Assembly (NCBI GenBank): GCA_013399875.1
Contig: VXAZ01001045.1
Location: 1,182,865-1,246,864, forward strand
Direction of reading: 5' to 3'
Source of the DNA: Gymnorhina tibicen
Taxonomy: Eukaryota; Chordata; Aves; Passeriformes; Artamidae
Length of the DNA: 64,000 bases
The position numbers were made by a program, and so were the translations under genes. The notes under the pieces are model-generated. The model did no database searches. It was not told where the DNA came from and saw nothing but the letters and a program-made list of their open reading frames with translations. Below are positions 1 to 11,761 of this stretch, piece after piece; within the stretch, counting starts at the first letter, position 1; the number at the start of each line of letters is the position of its first letter.

Positions 1-50
1 NNNNNNNNNNNNNNNNNNNNNNNNNNNNNNNNNNNNNNNNNNNNNNNNNN
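1..50. other. assembly gap (N run)
   Basis: Fifty unresolved bases open the window. They directly abut a very GC-rich, CpG-dense segment, the kind of sequence that often drops out of avian short-read assemblies. Part of the adjoining CpG island may therefore be missing. Confidence 0.98.
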
Positions 51-330
51 GCCCCGCCGCGGGGCCGTCCCGCGCCCGCCGCGGGAGAGCGGATCCGGGC
101 GGGAAGTTCGGGCGTTCGCCGGGATTGGGGTGGCGGCGACGAGGGGCGGAGTGGAGGCGGAGAACTCCTCCGGCGGCAGAGCCGCGTGTGAAGGAGCCGC
201 GGCGCCCCGGCCGCGGCAGCCTCGGCCGGGCGGTGCGCCAGGAGGGACGGCAGCACCTGAACTGTGGTACAGGGTGCCTGTGCCCGGCTGTCCGTCTGCA
301 GCCTCCGTGGAGCTACTGCCTGTCGTAGGC
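51..330 (+). promoter_or_regulatory. CpG island; candidate promoter / first non-coding exon of NLGN4
   Basis: This block is GC-rich and dense in CpG dinucleotides, and stands out sharply from the AT-rich sequence that begins near 360. CpG islands of this type usually mark promoters in birds. The only gene recognised downstream on the + strand is NLGN4, so I infer a possible NLGN4 promoter and first UTR exon. No convincing splice donor stands out: GT dinucleotides near 230 and 268 are possible but weak. Two short overlapping reading frames run through it, but both are rich in Arg, Gly, Ala and Pro as expected of GC-rich DNA, and neither resembles a known protein. It could equally be the promoter of a divergent gene to the left, hidden by the gap. 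Confidence 0.4.
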
Positions 331-3300
331 ATGGCTGAAACGCACGGCCGAGTTCGGATGTTTTGTATTTAGAGATAAACCAACACCGCCACAAAAATCC
401 AAAATACACCCCCTCGCCCCACTTCAAAACACCCCTTTATCCATGTTTGATCAGTGCTGAAAGCAAACACTGATAAAATTCTAGTCTGGTTTTAAAGTAA
501 TAATGTTAAGGACATACATGCATGTGTTTAGGAGATTAGAATCCAAAGCTTAATTGGAGGAATTTAAAATCAGTTACACCAAAATGGAAATCCCTGCTCT
601 TCTCTTCCCAAAACAAATACAACTGCTAATGCAGAGATCTCATGTATTAAAGGGTAATATTTTGTCCCATATTGTATGGGACAAAAATTAAGTTTTTATT
701 AGATGTATAAATCCTCAGTTAGCACTAAAGAAATAAACTATTTGTCACTTTCAGAAGCAATTATTTCCACTAGTTTTAATTCCTAGGTAAGAGCATTGCT
801 TTGCTTTGTAAAAGCAAACTGATTTCATATGTCAAATGAACCCTGCATTTTATTTTCATTTTACTTACAAAATACTTACTTTATATTCCATCTGTTAATA
901 TCAGTGTAGACTTCTGTATAGGCAGCCCTTATATAATTGTGCATTAAGGCAGGAAATTTCAAATATTTTTTGCTTATACTGCTGAGTAGAGGGTTGCATG
1001 CATTGTCTTATGAATCATATTCCAGTGAATCATTAAGGTTTGAGAACCATGAAAACATGTCATGCACTTTCTGGTTACTTGAAACATCACTATCTATGGT
1101 GGCATGCAGTTTTCTCAGAATAATAGAAAAATAAATTTAATTTTGACATAATTTTTATAATTGTGAAATTATTAGTCCTTTGTATATAAATACAGCTGTT
1201 ATTACTCTGTCACTCTCTTCTCTATTCATATGCCAGTGTATCGTATAGATCCAATTTTTGTTGGTGAGTTGTGTGCAAGTGCAACCTATTAAGTTAGTAC
1301 CAAATACTAAAACTGAAATTCAGTTTGACATCCAAAACATCTTGGTTCTCAAGAGGACCAAGCTAATTCAGAGCTAATTTGAATTCTTTTTTTAAAAAAA
1401 ATTTCATTGAATGTAATGGCCCTTAGTTTTGGTCTCTAGTGGAATACATTCATATAGATAAGAAAATACATTTTCTTTCTTCTGCATTTCTGAAGGGAGT
1501 GATTACTAGCCCACTATTGTTTTAAAATGCAGCACTGTATCACAAACACGTAGACTAAACTCAGAAATACCCAATGTTTTTTCTTGATCAGCAAAGCAGT
1601 GATCAGTGTCATTTCTTTTAAAGGCATCACAATGCAAGCAAACAAAAGCAAGCCTCATAGCGTGAACGGAACAGGCCAACTGGATTAAATTAGGACAAGT
1701 GATAAAACTGGTAGGTTTACTTGAGACGCCATGCTAGCCTATAAATTTTGTAGTCTTCCAAATACTTTATCTTTAGCTGATCCCATGTTCTTGGGCAGAT
1801 CATTCCCCTGAAAATTTTTACATTTGATAAAAATGCCAATCCTAATAGCATCCTTCAGCTGGAGACGTGTCATGCAGAGATGAAGGCAAGAGGCAGAAAA
1901 AAAAGCTGTTTAACTGAAGCTTTGTATTAAAATATTATATAGAAACAAGGATCTGTTTGGCTTTTTTTATTTTTTAACAAAAGAGTGATTCAAGCAACAT
2001 TTACTGATTGCTACATAGAGGTTTGCTCGTTTGTTTTTGACAGGTTCTCAATACAGCCTCCTCTTGGCCTTTCAAACACGCACGCTGCTATTTGATGGCT
2101 GAATCACATAGTGTAAAGAACAGCTCCACCTGGGTAGGACAGGAATAAGCATCATGCTATAACCAGCATATAATTTAGTCATTCTGTCGCTTGAAGACTT
2201 GTCATCAGGATTCAAGATCTCTTCTGCATGAGTAAATTGGTTAGTTATGTGCACTGAATTACAAGGCTGTGAGTCTTTATAGAAATAAAAATCTAATAAA
2301 ACATAAACATGAGCTGCACAAATCAATATAAGTATCTCATGTCCAACTGTAGCTATCCTCTGTCACAGTTCAACTCAGGTGCTCTCAAGCAATGTTTGTA
2401 AAGCATTTATGCTGTGAGCCATTTCGATCCTCACAACTGACAGGGTTATGTACTCAACTATGTCACCTTTTAATAGTTCTCCACTTCTCATTGTGTTTGT
2501 TTTAGTAGTCCCCAGATCGGATTTGAAAGAAAAATAAAAAAGCACCAATAAAAAAACCCCAAACACCAAAGAGAAAAACCACCTTGCTGTCTAGTGCAGA
2601 AAGAGCAAGTAACAAGTTTTTTTGACAATACTCTTGGAAAATTTTTAGCAATGAGATAGGACACAATGGTAATAAACTTTTCACAACTTGGATATGAGGG
2701 TAGAGAATAGAAAATTGAAAGATAAGATTTATAGACAGTCTGTAGTGGTTGACTTTAAAAGGTAGGAAATTATTCTGGACACATTTCCAGCAAGCTCATC
2801 CCTCTTTAACCCATGTAAACAAATGGGGATGAATTTTGACATTAAAAATAAGCTGTATATGAAACAGGGTCACTTTATGGCTTGCATGCATAGCTGACAT
2901 GAGAGTCTCAATAGAAGCAGCCCTTGTAGAACACTGGCTTACCCCAAGAGCTCTACAGTGGGGCTTTACCAGTGTCATGGCTAATTCAAACGGAATGCAT
3001 TACCACATGCTGGAACGATCCCTAGCAGGAATGCTCAGATTTGTACCGTAATAATCTCAAAATAAATTGTAGACACTGATGTCACAATGTATGATTCTTT
3101 CAGCTGTCTTCTGTGCTGAGCCCACACACCACTCAGTGTCATAGGACGTATTTCAGTAAGTGTACACCACTGACAAGCTTCAGTGGAGGGTTAGGATGTT
3201 CAGTGCTTGTCTATCTTCTGTTATTTATGTGCTAACTTGAGCCTTTCAAGAGAGGTAAGCTTTGAAAACGAGTGGCACTTTTACTGATTCTGCAGTGACT

Positions 3301-6300
3301 GTTACAATTTCATATAAAGTATGAATATAAATAGAAATTTGTGCTTGTGTATGAACTTATTTTGAAATAAATTAAAAATATTTTTGAGATTTAGTTACAC
3401 AGATCATTAAGACTAAGCCACATCAATGTTTTACCATAACAGATGACAGATGAAATAGTAATGGCAAGTTTTGATGGTAGCAAGCTTCCACCTAGCAGTG
3501 TTTTTCACATTTGCATCTGTTGAATGCAATAGACAAAATGAGATAAACCACTGCTTCTCTGTGCAGACGAGTTCAGAGGGAAGACCTTTCCTTTGTCCTC
3601 CAACTGGAGGTAGTCATTGCCAATTAAGAAAGGTCTAGGACAGCCAGAAATGAAAGAGGACAATCATGAATAGGATTTCTGATCCAAATTGTTAATTGAA
3701 GTGGTCTAATGGCTTGATTGTTTTGAAAATGGCTGTTACTGTAGTGTCTGTGTGGGCTGCAGGCCCAGTACAGACCTGGAAGGAACAGATTTTCAAGCTC
3801 TGTAGTGTTGCTGTTAGGTTAATGGTCTTTCCAGGATTGACCAGTGATCTTGGTCAGTGCCATCAAGTGGTGATCTTGTGATATTGTTGTCAGACATAGC
3901 CGGGTTAGTGATCGAGCTTCTTGATGTGTAAATGTCACTTTGAACCCTGCGCGAGAAGATATGCAGTTTAATGCCAACAAGTCTTTCAAAAATCTGTTTA
4001 GAGAAATAGCATGGAGAGGGCTCAGATAAATTAGTTATATTTTCTGCAACTGCATTTCTTTTACACTTTTAAACTCTGGTGGAAAGTAAATGGACAGACT
4101 TCAATAAATCTCCTGCTTGGTGTGGTTTTTTGCTCCAAAACAGATTTTGCCGTAATCAACTCCAAATACCTATTTGTTCTATTCCAATAAAAAAATACTA
4201 CATTATACATCACAATTTTGACTTCTGCTATATATAAAACCCCTACTTTGTATCCATCCAAATGTAATAAAACTGGGACAAAGCTCATAGTCTCTTTTGA
4301 AATAAAACAATTTTGAATCAAGTCAGATTTTTAGTGTTTATTCATATATTTTCATTTTGTACTGACTTTTGTAGTACTGATTTTAGACTTAGGTTTTGCA
4401 TAAATCTTATGCTTGGAAGTAGATGTGCCAGACAGTTTTTCTCCTCTTAAATAAACTTTTCTGCAGACACTATACAGAAATCTGCAATTAAAAAGAGCAG
4501 GGGTTTACTCAACAATTATCAATAGTTTAATTATACAACAAAGAATTCTTTCTCTGAAAATAAATAAACTTTTTTTCCCCCCCAGCCACTTTTCTCTTTA
4601 TTTCTTTACTTACTTTACTCCAACATATGTAATTTATCACTTATATACCACTTACCCATGAAATACCTCTTTTAAGTACTTCGTCATATACAGAACAAAT
4701 TACCTTAAAATTATGTAACAAATATGTTTATTCTTCGAGATATGAGTCTACCTTTTCTGATCTACTGTGAATATTTTCCAGATGTATCTTTTCAAATAAA
4801 CAAAACTAGCATATTATTCATATAGGACACCATTTAAGATATAAGCCATATGCTCTCTAATGTACAATACAGTTTTACTCATTTTATAATTGGACATAGC
4901 ATAAACCATTAATATTAAAAGACTTGTGCAACAGGACCAAGATAAACAGACCATGGACAGATTAGTGTGATACAATGAGGTCTTTTGGATTAGTGTAAAG
5001 ATGCCTGTCAATTTCAAGAGGCTTTTGGTCAGGTTCTAGCAGAAAGTATTTGGATAAAATAGTATGGAGTATTTCCATAGAGCTGGCAATATCATACAAA
5101 ATGATTAAAGGTTTTCTCCCAACTTCCCATTAACTCTGCTAATGAAATTGCCTTCAAACCTTTGTTTGAAAAATAAAAAAGAAAGCATAGGCTCTGAAAA
5201 ATAATGCATCTCCATCCCTTCCTTGAAGAGCTTGTTTTAAGCATGGATGATTATGCACACTAAAAGAGTATGCTAGATGATCTAGGACCATGTACTGTCT
5301 CAACACATGTTTTATTAGTGACCGTGTTCATAAAGACAAGTGTTTATACAGACTTGATTCCATCTGTGGTCTCTTTCTGAAGTTTCTTGCATTTGCTTGA
5401 CAAAGAAACTGGGCGTGTGTTAGATGGAGTATTCACATCCAGTCTGTTCACCTTTTCATTCAGTTATCTCATTAGCTGTGGTGGTGCTCAAGTTTTTGCC
5501 AACTCTCCAAACTAGCATTTTAATACTGGTAAATAATTCCCCTGGATGTTCAGTTGGACTGGCTTCGGATCACAGATTTCAATATTATTTTATAGTTGAT
5601 TCTTGACAAAAAGAGGTGAAGCCCATATACATCTGCCATTACCAAAACTCTATAAAATTTATTAAGTAGTAGGAATGTATCTGGATTTCATGGGATGTCT
5701 TAGGCAAAGAGTGCAAAAAGATTATAGCAGCAACTAGAGGAAGCAGCTAGTGAGTTGTTGCTGTATGAAATATACCCGTCACCCAAACTTTAGTGCAGAT
5801 AGTCCAATGCAGCACTTCAGGACAACATTCATCAATTATAGTGTTCCTTCTCAGTCAGATAAATAGTCACAGATTTGTTTGCTATGGTTTCCCAATCCAA
5901 ATATATCTCCACCAATAATGTAATTATTATTATGTCTGCCTACTGCACCTTATATCATCTGCATGAAAGCAAAGATAAGTTCTCACTACACAATGGTGTG
6001 AGGGAAAGTAGAACTTTCTGCAAATTATGCACAGCTGGACAGATGAGCTGTGGTGCCTGAGGCTGTGATTTTGTATTAACACAGCCAGCAGTAGGTCTGC
6101 TGCCTGAATTAGAAATGTTCAGTGTGTGTAGTTTTCAAATGTGCAGGTGGTGAATTTGGGGACAGATGATGTAGATCCAGTGGTTTTGACAGATTAAATA
6201 ATAACAGTTGGCATAACTGGAAATTAATCGTGGAGCTGGATGAGAGAGCTAGCGTATTAATTTCATGCTCATTGTGATAATATTTGATTTAGTTCAGGTA

Positions 6301-9300
6301 CACAAGTTACAGTGCAGGATAGGTGGACAACTGCTTTGATCTAAAGAGTCTAACAGTTATTAAGAAAATACATAACTTTGTTTAATCTTACATTTGTTAT
6401 GTCTTTCTTTTTCTCAAGATCTTGTAGCTAACTGAGTTACAGTTTTTGAAGATAAATGCTTCTTGTTTATATTGGTTTGATGTCACCTTTACATAGAGAT
6501 GTTTCAAATACAGCACCTTAGGAATATGGTAATGCAGGCCACCTGGCACTTACATTAAAAAAAAAAGAGTAAACTAGAAGAGCTAGTAAGCTTTTTATAC
6601 TGTTGTCCTGTGAAAGGCAGACTGCATTGATTTATCTGCCCTGATCTGGTACAGAGGTGCGATGTTACTGAAATGTAGGGGATTAATGGTGCAGTTAGCA
6701 TGTGCCATTACTCTAACACCAAGTTGTTATGGTCATAGACAGGCATTGGAGCACAAGCAAAAGTTCCTTACTAGAAGAGCTGGCTGATTATCTTTTGTGC
6801 TGTAGCGTAGTAAGTGTATATTTCTCCTTGTAATTTTCAATCAGTATTTTCCTTTTCCTGTTGTCTTTGGAAATAAAACATTCTAGTGAATTGTCCTCTT
6901 GTCTAAATCTGTCTTGTCTATAAAAATTTTAGCTTGAGAAAACGGAAATTAGAGCATGTAGTTAGAATATTTTATTTTCTCTTTCTTCCTTTTCTGCAAC
7001 ATTTGTTTTTGTTGTTATGTTTGTTTTTCTTTTTCTGTAACTTTGTTATTTGTCTTAGCATCCCAGAGCCTGTGAAATCTTTTCCACTAATGACATAATA
7101 AATGTGTAATATTGGCCAATATGGTGACCAATAAAGTAGAAACACTATTAACTCTTGGGTGGTTTGCTTTAGCAGTTTTCTTATGCTGAATTTGAGTGTC
7201 TTTTTGGGAAGGATTTCTTGTTCTGGCAATGAAAGTTACATTAGCAATGTAGAAGTTACACTAGCAATGCTGTAGAAAGGACAGGAGATGGGAGCAGTTG
7301 TAATAGTGCCAGTGTGTTGGATTCTCTTAGCTATTAAATAGATAAGATTGGAACGCTAAATAAGTCTTGCATTTTGTATATAAGCAAATGATTGCTGGAT
7401 AATAACACTTCACAGAAACATCCTTCTGTGGTAGATTTCATTTTCTGTTTGCCCTTGGAGAGTGGTCATTTGGTGAGGCTTGATACTTCACTGCTTCCTG
7501 AAACTAGTTAGAGCTGGTTTATTCAAGAGGAAAAAAAATGTGTAAATTGGAGAAGATACTCTCTGGAGCCTGAGACATCAATAAAGATGATGGAGAAATG
7601 GCAGTTCCATTTTGGGAGACAATTAATGGGTTTCTTAACAGCAGTGATAGCACTTGTAACACCACTTCTAGCTCTTAAGGCCTCAAAGATAAGCACTAAG
7701 CATATTCACATCTGAGATGAGGAGACTGCATATTCCAGTTCTTACCTTCTCCTCTGTGAAAGATGATGCTTCCTAAATGACCCAACCCCTCCGTCTCTAA
7801 CTCATCATCCCCATCTAGGTGGGGTGTTTTCCTTCTCTTGCTTATTACTGCCTCAAGAGGCCCATCCTAGTCAGAGTCTGTAAACAGGCACTGAGCTGCA
7901 GACAGATGACCAGTTTCAAAGGAAGGTTAACATTACTAACTTCCATAGAAAAAGAGTATGATGACACACAGGGATAGTACACACACAACAGCATAGAGAG
8001 TATAGTAGTAGGAGGAGTGCAGCTCACATACTGTGTTCTGGAGAACTTAAAACAGCAGAATATTGATCAAGGTGGATTTACAACAGGAGGCGATGCCTTT
8101 GGACATGAGGGTTTGGTTTAGTCTGAGGGGGTGCAATGTAGAAGTTACTGGTCAAAGTAAAAGTACAGTTTTTAATATCATCATCCCTCTGTAGAAATCT
8201 AGATCGTACACTTTGAAATTGAGTCTGTTTTCTTTTGAATGATATTTTAAATTTTTTTTGTCCTAGTAAAGTATTTATTGAAAGAAAGCCATTGCTTTTT
8301 AAGGAAACCATATCCAGTAGTATCATCTGAATATATTTTTAGTTAGGAATGTTTGCTTGTTTGGTTTTTTTAATGCTGTTTGTCCCAAGAATCATAAAAA
8401 GTCATCTTTTTGGCTTAATTTCAAATACTTGGCTTTTTGGGGTGTTGGATTTTTTTGTTTGGGATTTTTGTTTTGTTTTGCTTTTGTTTTAGTGCCCTTT
8501 TTTTTGTCTGTGTGCTTTTGTTTGGTTTTTTTCCCCACATGCCAAATTTTACTATTAACTTGCAGTTTCTCAGAGAAACTAGTTTTACAGAGAAGTGCAT
8601 GAAGAATGTGAAGAAATTTGCCTGAGATTATATAAAGGCAGGCTTAACAAACTGTGGGTTTTAACGGTTCTGTCATTGGTACATGGGGGTGAGGGGAAGA
8701 AAATTAGAGTAAAATGTGCCTTCATCCTACTCATATACATCACTTAAAGATATTCATGCAATGGTTGATAAAGACCGTGCAGTCACTGCTGCACCATTAT
8801 TTCACATCTAAATTATATTCCAGTTACAAAACTTTTTTCTGATCACTTTTTAAAACAGAATTGATATACTCTGCTTAGCTCCAAATAGTAGATATTTGGT
8901 AAGAAGTAAAGCAGACAGGAGAAAACAATTTTTCCTCAGAGGTTCCAGAGTGCTAGCCTTTCATGTTCTTAATAAGCAACCTTCCCTTATATATATATAA
9001 ATGGACATAATGCATACAACAGCAATTTTGAGAGCAATTTTCCTTCACTTGCTGTGAGCTGTATATTTAAAAGATTACAAGCATGACTAAGATCTCATTA
9101 ACACTGTTCTTGCATTGGTTTATACCATTGTCTTCAGTGACACTGTGCCTAATATCTGAGTGTCTACAAGTATTTACTGCTTAAAAAAAGGATAGTCAGG
9201 TTCCAGGATTCCCCTCCCCTCCTTTTGCAGCTAATATCTCATCATTTAATGTATTGATTAGGCAGAGGCCTCTTTTCAGCTAAGATGAACTTGTTCTCTG

Positions 9301-9654
9301 TGAAGTAAATTGTTTACCAGCCAGCTATATATGTTTGCCTTAGCAAATCTGAGTGAAATGGTCCATCACAAATTCATGTAACTGCATTAACCTTCTTGAC
9401 ATTGTGACTCTGAAAAGTTAAGATGAGGATAGAGGTGAATGACAGGAGGTGGTGAAAATGAGATTCTTGAACATGGTGCACATTTTACTGTGTGTAAATA
9501 GGCTTAGAACTTAAGTGATTTTTAGAGATAAATTTATCTTTTAAATATATTTGTCCCCTTTAGATGATTATTGTTAAACAGGAAGATTATGTTTTATCAG
9601 AATTTTAGTTCTTAATCCATGCTAATTTCTAGTATATACTCAGATTTTATGTTT
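331..9654. other. AT-rich non-coding sequence, no gene seen
   Basis: About 9.3 kb with no recognisable coding exon, RNA gene or full mobile element. All reading frames are short (under 95 codons), leucine/phenylalanine/lysine-rich and unlike known proteins. The notable local composition is a T- and G-rich stretch around 8357-8560, with runs of TTTTG and TTTGG, which is low-complexity. If the NLGN4 gene model is right, this is part of its first intron. Confidence 0.6.
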
Positions 9655-9816
9655 AGACAGGTAGAAGTTGCAGGTACAAAAGGAAGAAAATGGATGGAAA
9701 AAGATTAATCACAACATTTTTTATTACTTTACACCAGACAGGTAGAAGTTGCAGGTACAAAAGGAAGAAAATGGATGGAAAAAGATTAATCACAACATTT
9801 TTTATTACTTTACACC
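9655..9816. repeat. exact 81-bp tandem duplication
   Basis: The block starting AGACAGGTAGAAG at 9655 and ending TTTACACC at 9735 is followed immediately by a second copy, 9736-9816, with no difference that I can see over 81 bases. The unit has no coding or mobile-element signature. Perfect identity means either a very recent tandem duplication or an assembly artefact. Confidence 0.93.
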
Positions 9817-10464
9817 AATTTCTTTTTCTGCTCTGACATGTACCGGGATTGATTATTTATAGTACATACTTTCTGTGACTAAATAAGCACTGAATTTTCT
9901 ATACAAAGATATCTCAGAGTAGAATTAGTTTTCTAGAGAAGATTGATAAAAGTTTGGCTGAAGAATTCAACTTTCTAGAACAATATATTGCCTTTATTTG
10001 CAAAAACATAAAAAAAATTCCACCAAAAAAAAAGAAAGAAAAAATTAGATGAAGAATCTAGACTTTGCCTAAACTGTTACATGCTTTCAAGATGTTTTTC
10101 ATATATCTTGAGAATAGTTTGTTTTGGGGGAGAGAGGAAAGGAACATATGAATGAATTTATTAATTTATTTTTGTTTCCTTTTTCTTTCTCTGTTTAGTT
10201 TCTATTTGGCTAATGTACTGTATAAGGCAAAATGGTTTTCAGATATCTATACTGAGATAAACCCCAAACCTGCAACACTGCTCAATCTTACTTTAGAAAT
10301 GCACAAAATGGCCACTTTAGGGAAGGAGAGAAGAAAGTGAAGATTTAAGTCTAGCCCAAATACAGAATCAGAATATAACTCCAGTACTCAGACTGGGAAA
10401 CACTTCTGGGTTCTCTGATCTGGATGTAACTGAAGTCATGCCAGGAATCACTCTTGCCTAACCA
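9817..10464. other. non-coding spacer
   Basis: AT-rich sequence between the 81-bp duplication and a CR1 element. It contains A-rich runs near 10008-10042 and a T-rich tract near 10155-10200. No gene is seen. Confidence 0.6.
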
Positions 10465-11761
10465 CTGTGATTTTGAAAGTAATAAGTTCACGGACTGTCA
10501 TGACATGGCATGTACAGGACAACCAGGGGATCAGGCACAGCCAGCATGGGTTTAGGAAATGTAGGTCCTGTTTGACCAATGTGATCTCCTTTGATGACCA
10601 GGTTACCTGCCTAGTGGATGGGGGAAAGGCTGTTGTCTGCCTGGATTTCAATAAAGCCTTTGACGCTGTCTCCCCCAGCATTCTCCCAGAGAAACTGGCA
10701 GCCCATGTCTTGGACAGGTGCACTCTTGGCTGGGTTAAAAAATGGCTGGATGGCTGGATCCAGAGAATGGTGGTAAATGGAGTTAGATTGAGCTGTCAGC
10801 TGGCCAGAAGTGGTGTTCTCCAGGGCTCAGTGTTGGGGCCAGTCCTATTTCACATCTTTATTGATGATCAAGTGCATTCTCAGAAGTTTGCAGGTTGTGT
10901 GGGAGTTTTGATCCGCTGGAGGGTAGGAAGGGTCTGGAGAGGGATCTGGACAGCATGGATCAATGGACCAAGGCCAACTGTATGAGGTTCAGTAAGATGA
11001 AGTGCTAGGTCCTGCACTTCAGTCACAACAACCCCATGTATCACTACTGGCTTGGGGAAGAGTGGCTGGAAAGTGACCCAGCAGTAAAGGACCTGGGGAT
11101 GCTGGTTGGCAGCTGGCTGAATATCAGCCAGAGTGTGCCCAGGTGGCCAAGAAGGCCAGTGGCAGCCTGGCTTGTATCAGAAGCTTGTGGCCAGCAGGAC
11201 CAGGGAAATGACCCTGTACTCAGCACTGGTGAGGCCACACCTCGAGTACTGCAGTGAGTTCTGTAGTCCCCTCACTACAATAAAGACATTGAGGGGCTGG
11301 AGCGTGTCCAGATAAGGGCAGTGAAGTGGGTGAAAGGTCTAGAGAGTAAGTCATTATGTGGAGCAAATGAGGGAGCTGGGGCTGTTTAGCCTGGAGAAAA
11401 GCAGGCTCAGGGGAGACCTTATTGCTCTCTACAACTACTTGAAATGAGGTTGTAGCAGGGTGGGGGTCAGCCTCTTCTCCCAGGCAACCAGGGAAAGGAC
11501 AAGAGGAAATGGCCTCAAGCTGTGCCAGGAAATGTTCAGGTTGGACATTAGGAAGAATTTCTTCACTGAAAGTGTGGTTAAGCATTGGAGTGGGCTGCCC
11601 AGGGAAGTGGTAGAATCACTATCCCTGGAAGCGTTAAGAAGTGACTGGACTTGGCACTTAGTGGTGTTGTTTAGCTGACGTGGTGGTGTTATGTGAAAGG
11701 GTGGGTGGTCTCAATGATCTTGGATGTCTTTTCCAGCCTTAATGATTCTGTGATTCTATGA
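10465..11761 (+). mobile_element. CR1 LINE fragment, 5'-truncated, inactive reverse transcriptase
   Basis: The + strand encodes a decayed piece of the CR1 non-LTR retrotransposon polymerase. Visible are the reverse-transcriptase motif DFNKAFDAVS (around 10648-10677), the LQGSVLGPVLF block (around 10822-10854), and further downstream the CR1 3' portion with LVRPHLEYC, frameshifted. The element ends in the family's characteristic repeated ATTCTGTGATTCTATG tail at 11745-11760. The position of the catalytic FADD motif reads FAGC, and the frame is broken by stops and frameshifts, so it cannot be active. It is 5'-truncated, as most CR1 copies are. Subfamily was not determined, but its sequence is close to the element at 48690. 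Confidence 0.95.

Noticed and set aside
130..372. Open frames in the CpG island
   Set aside because: Arg/Gly/Ala-rich composition expected of GC-rich DNA and no protein resemblance.
8357..8625. Phe/Leu/Val-rich hydrophobic frames resembling membrane segments
   Set aside because: Product of a T/G-rich tract; similar frames occur at the T/G-rich tracts near 23440 and 59350.
10467..10985. 172-codon reverse-transcriptase-like frame as a host gene
   Set aside because: Part of a truncated CR1 retrotransposon with a damaged catalytic site.
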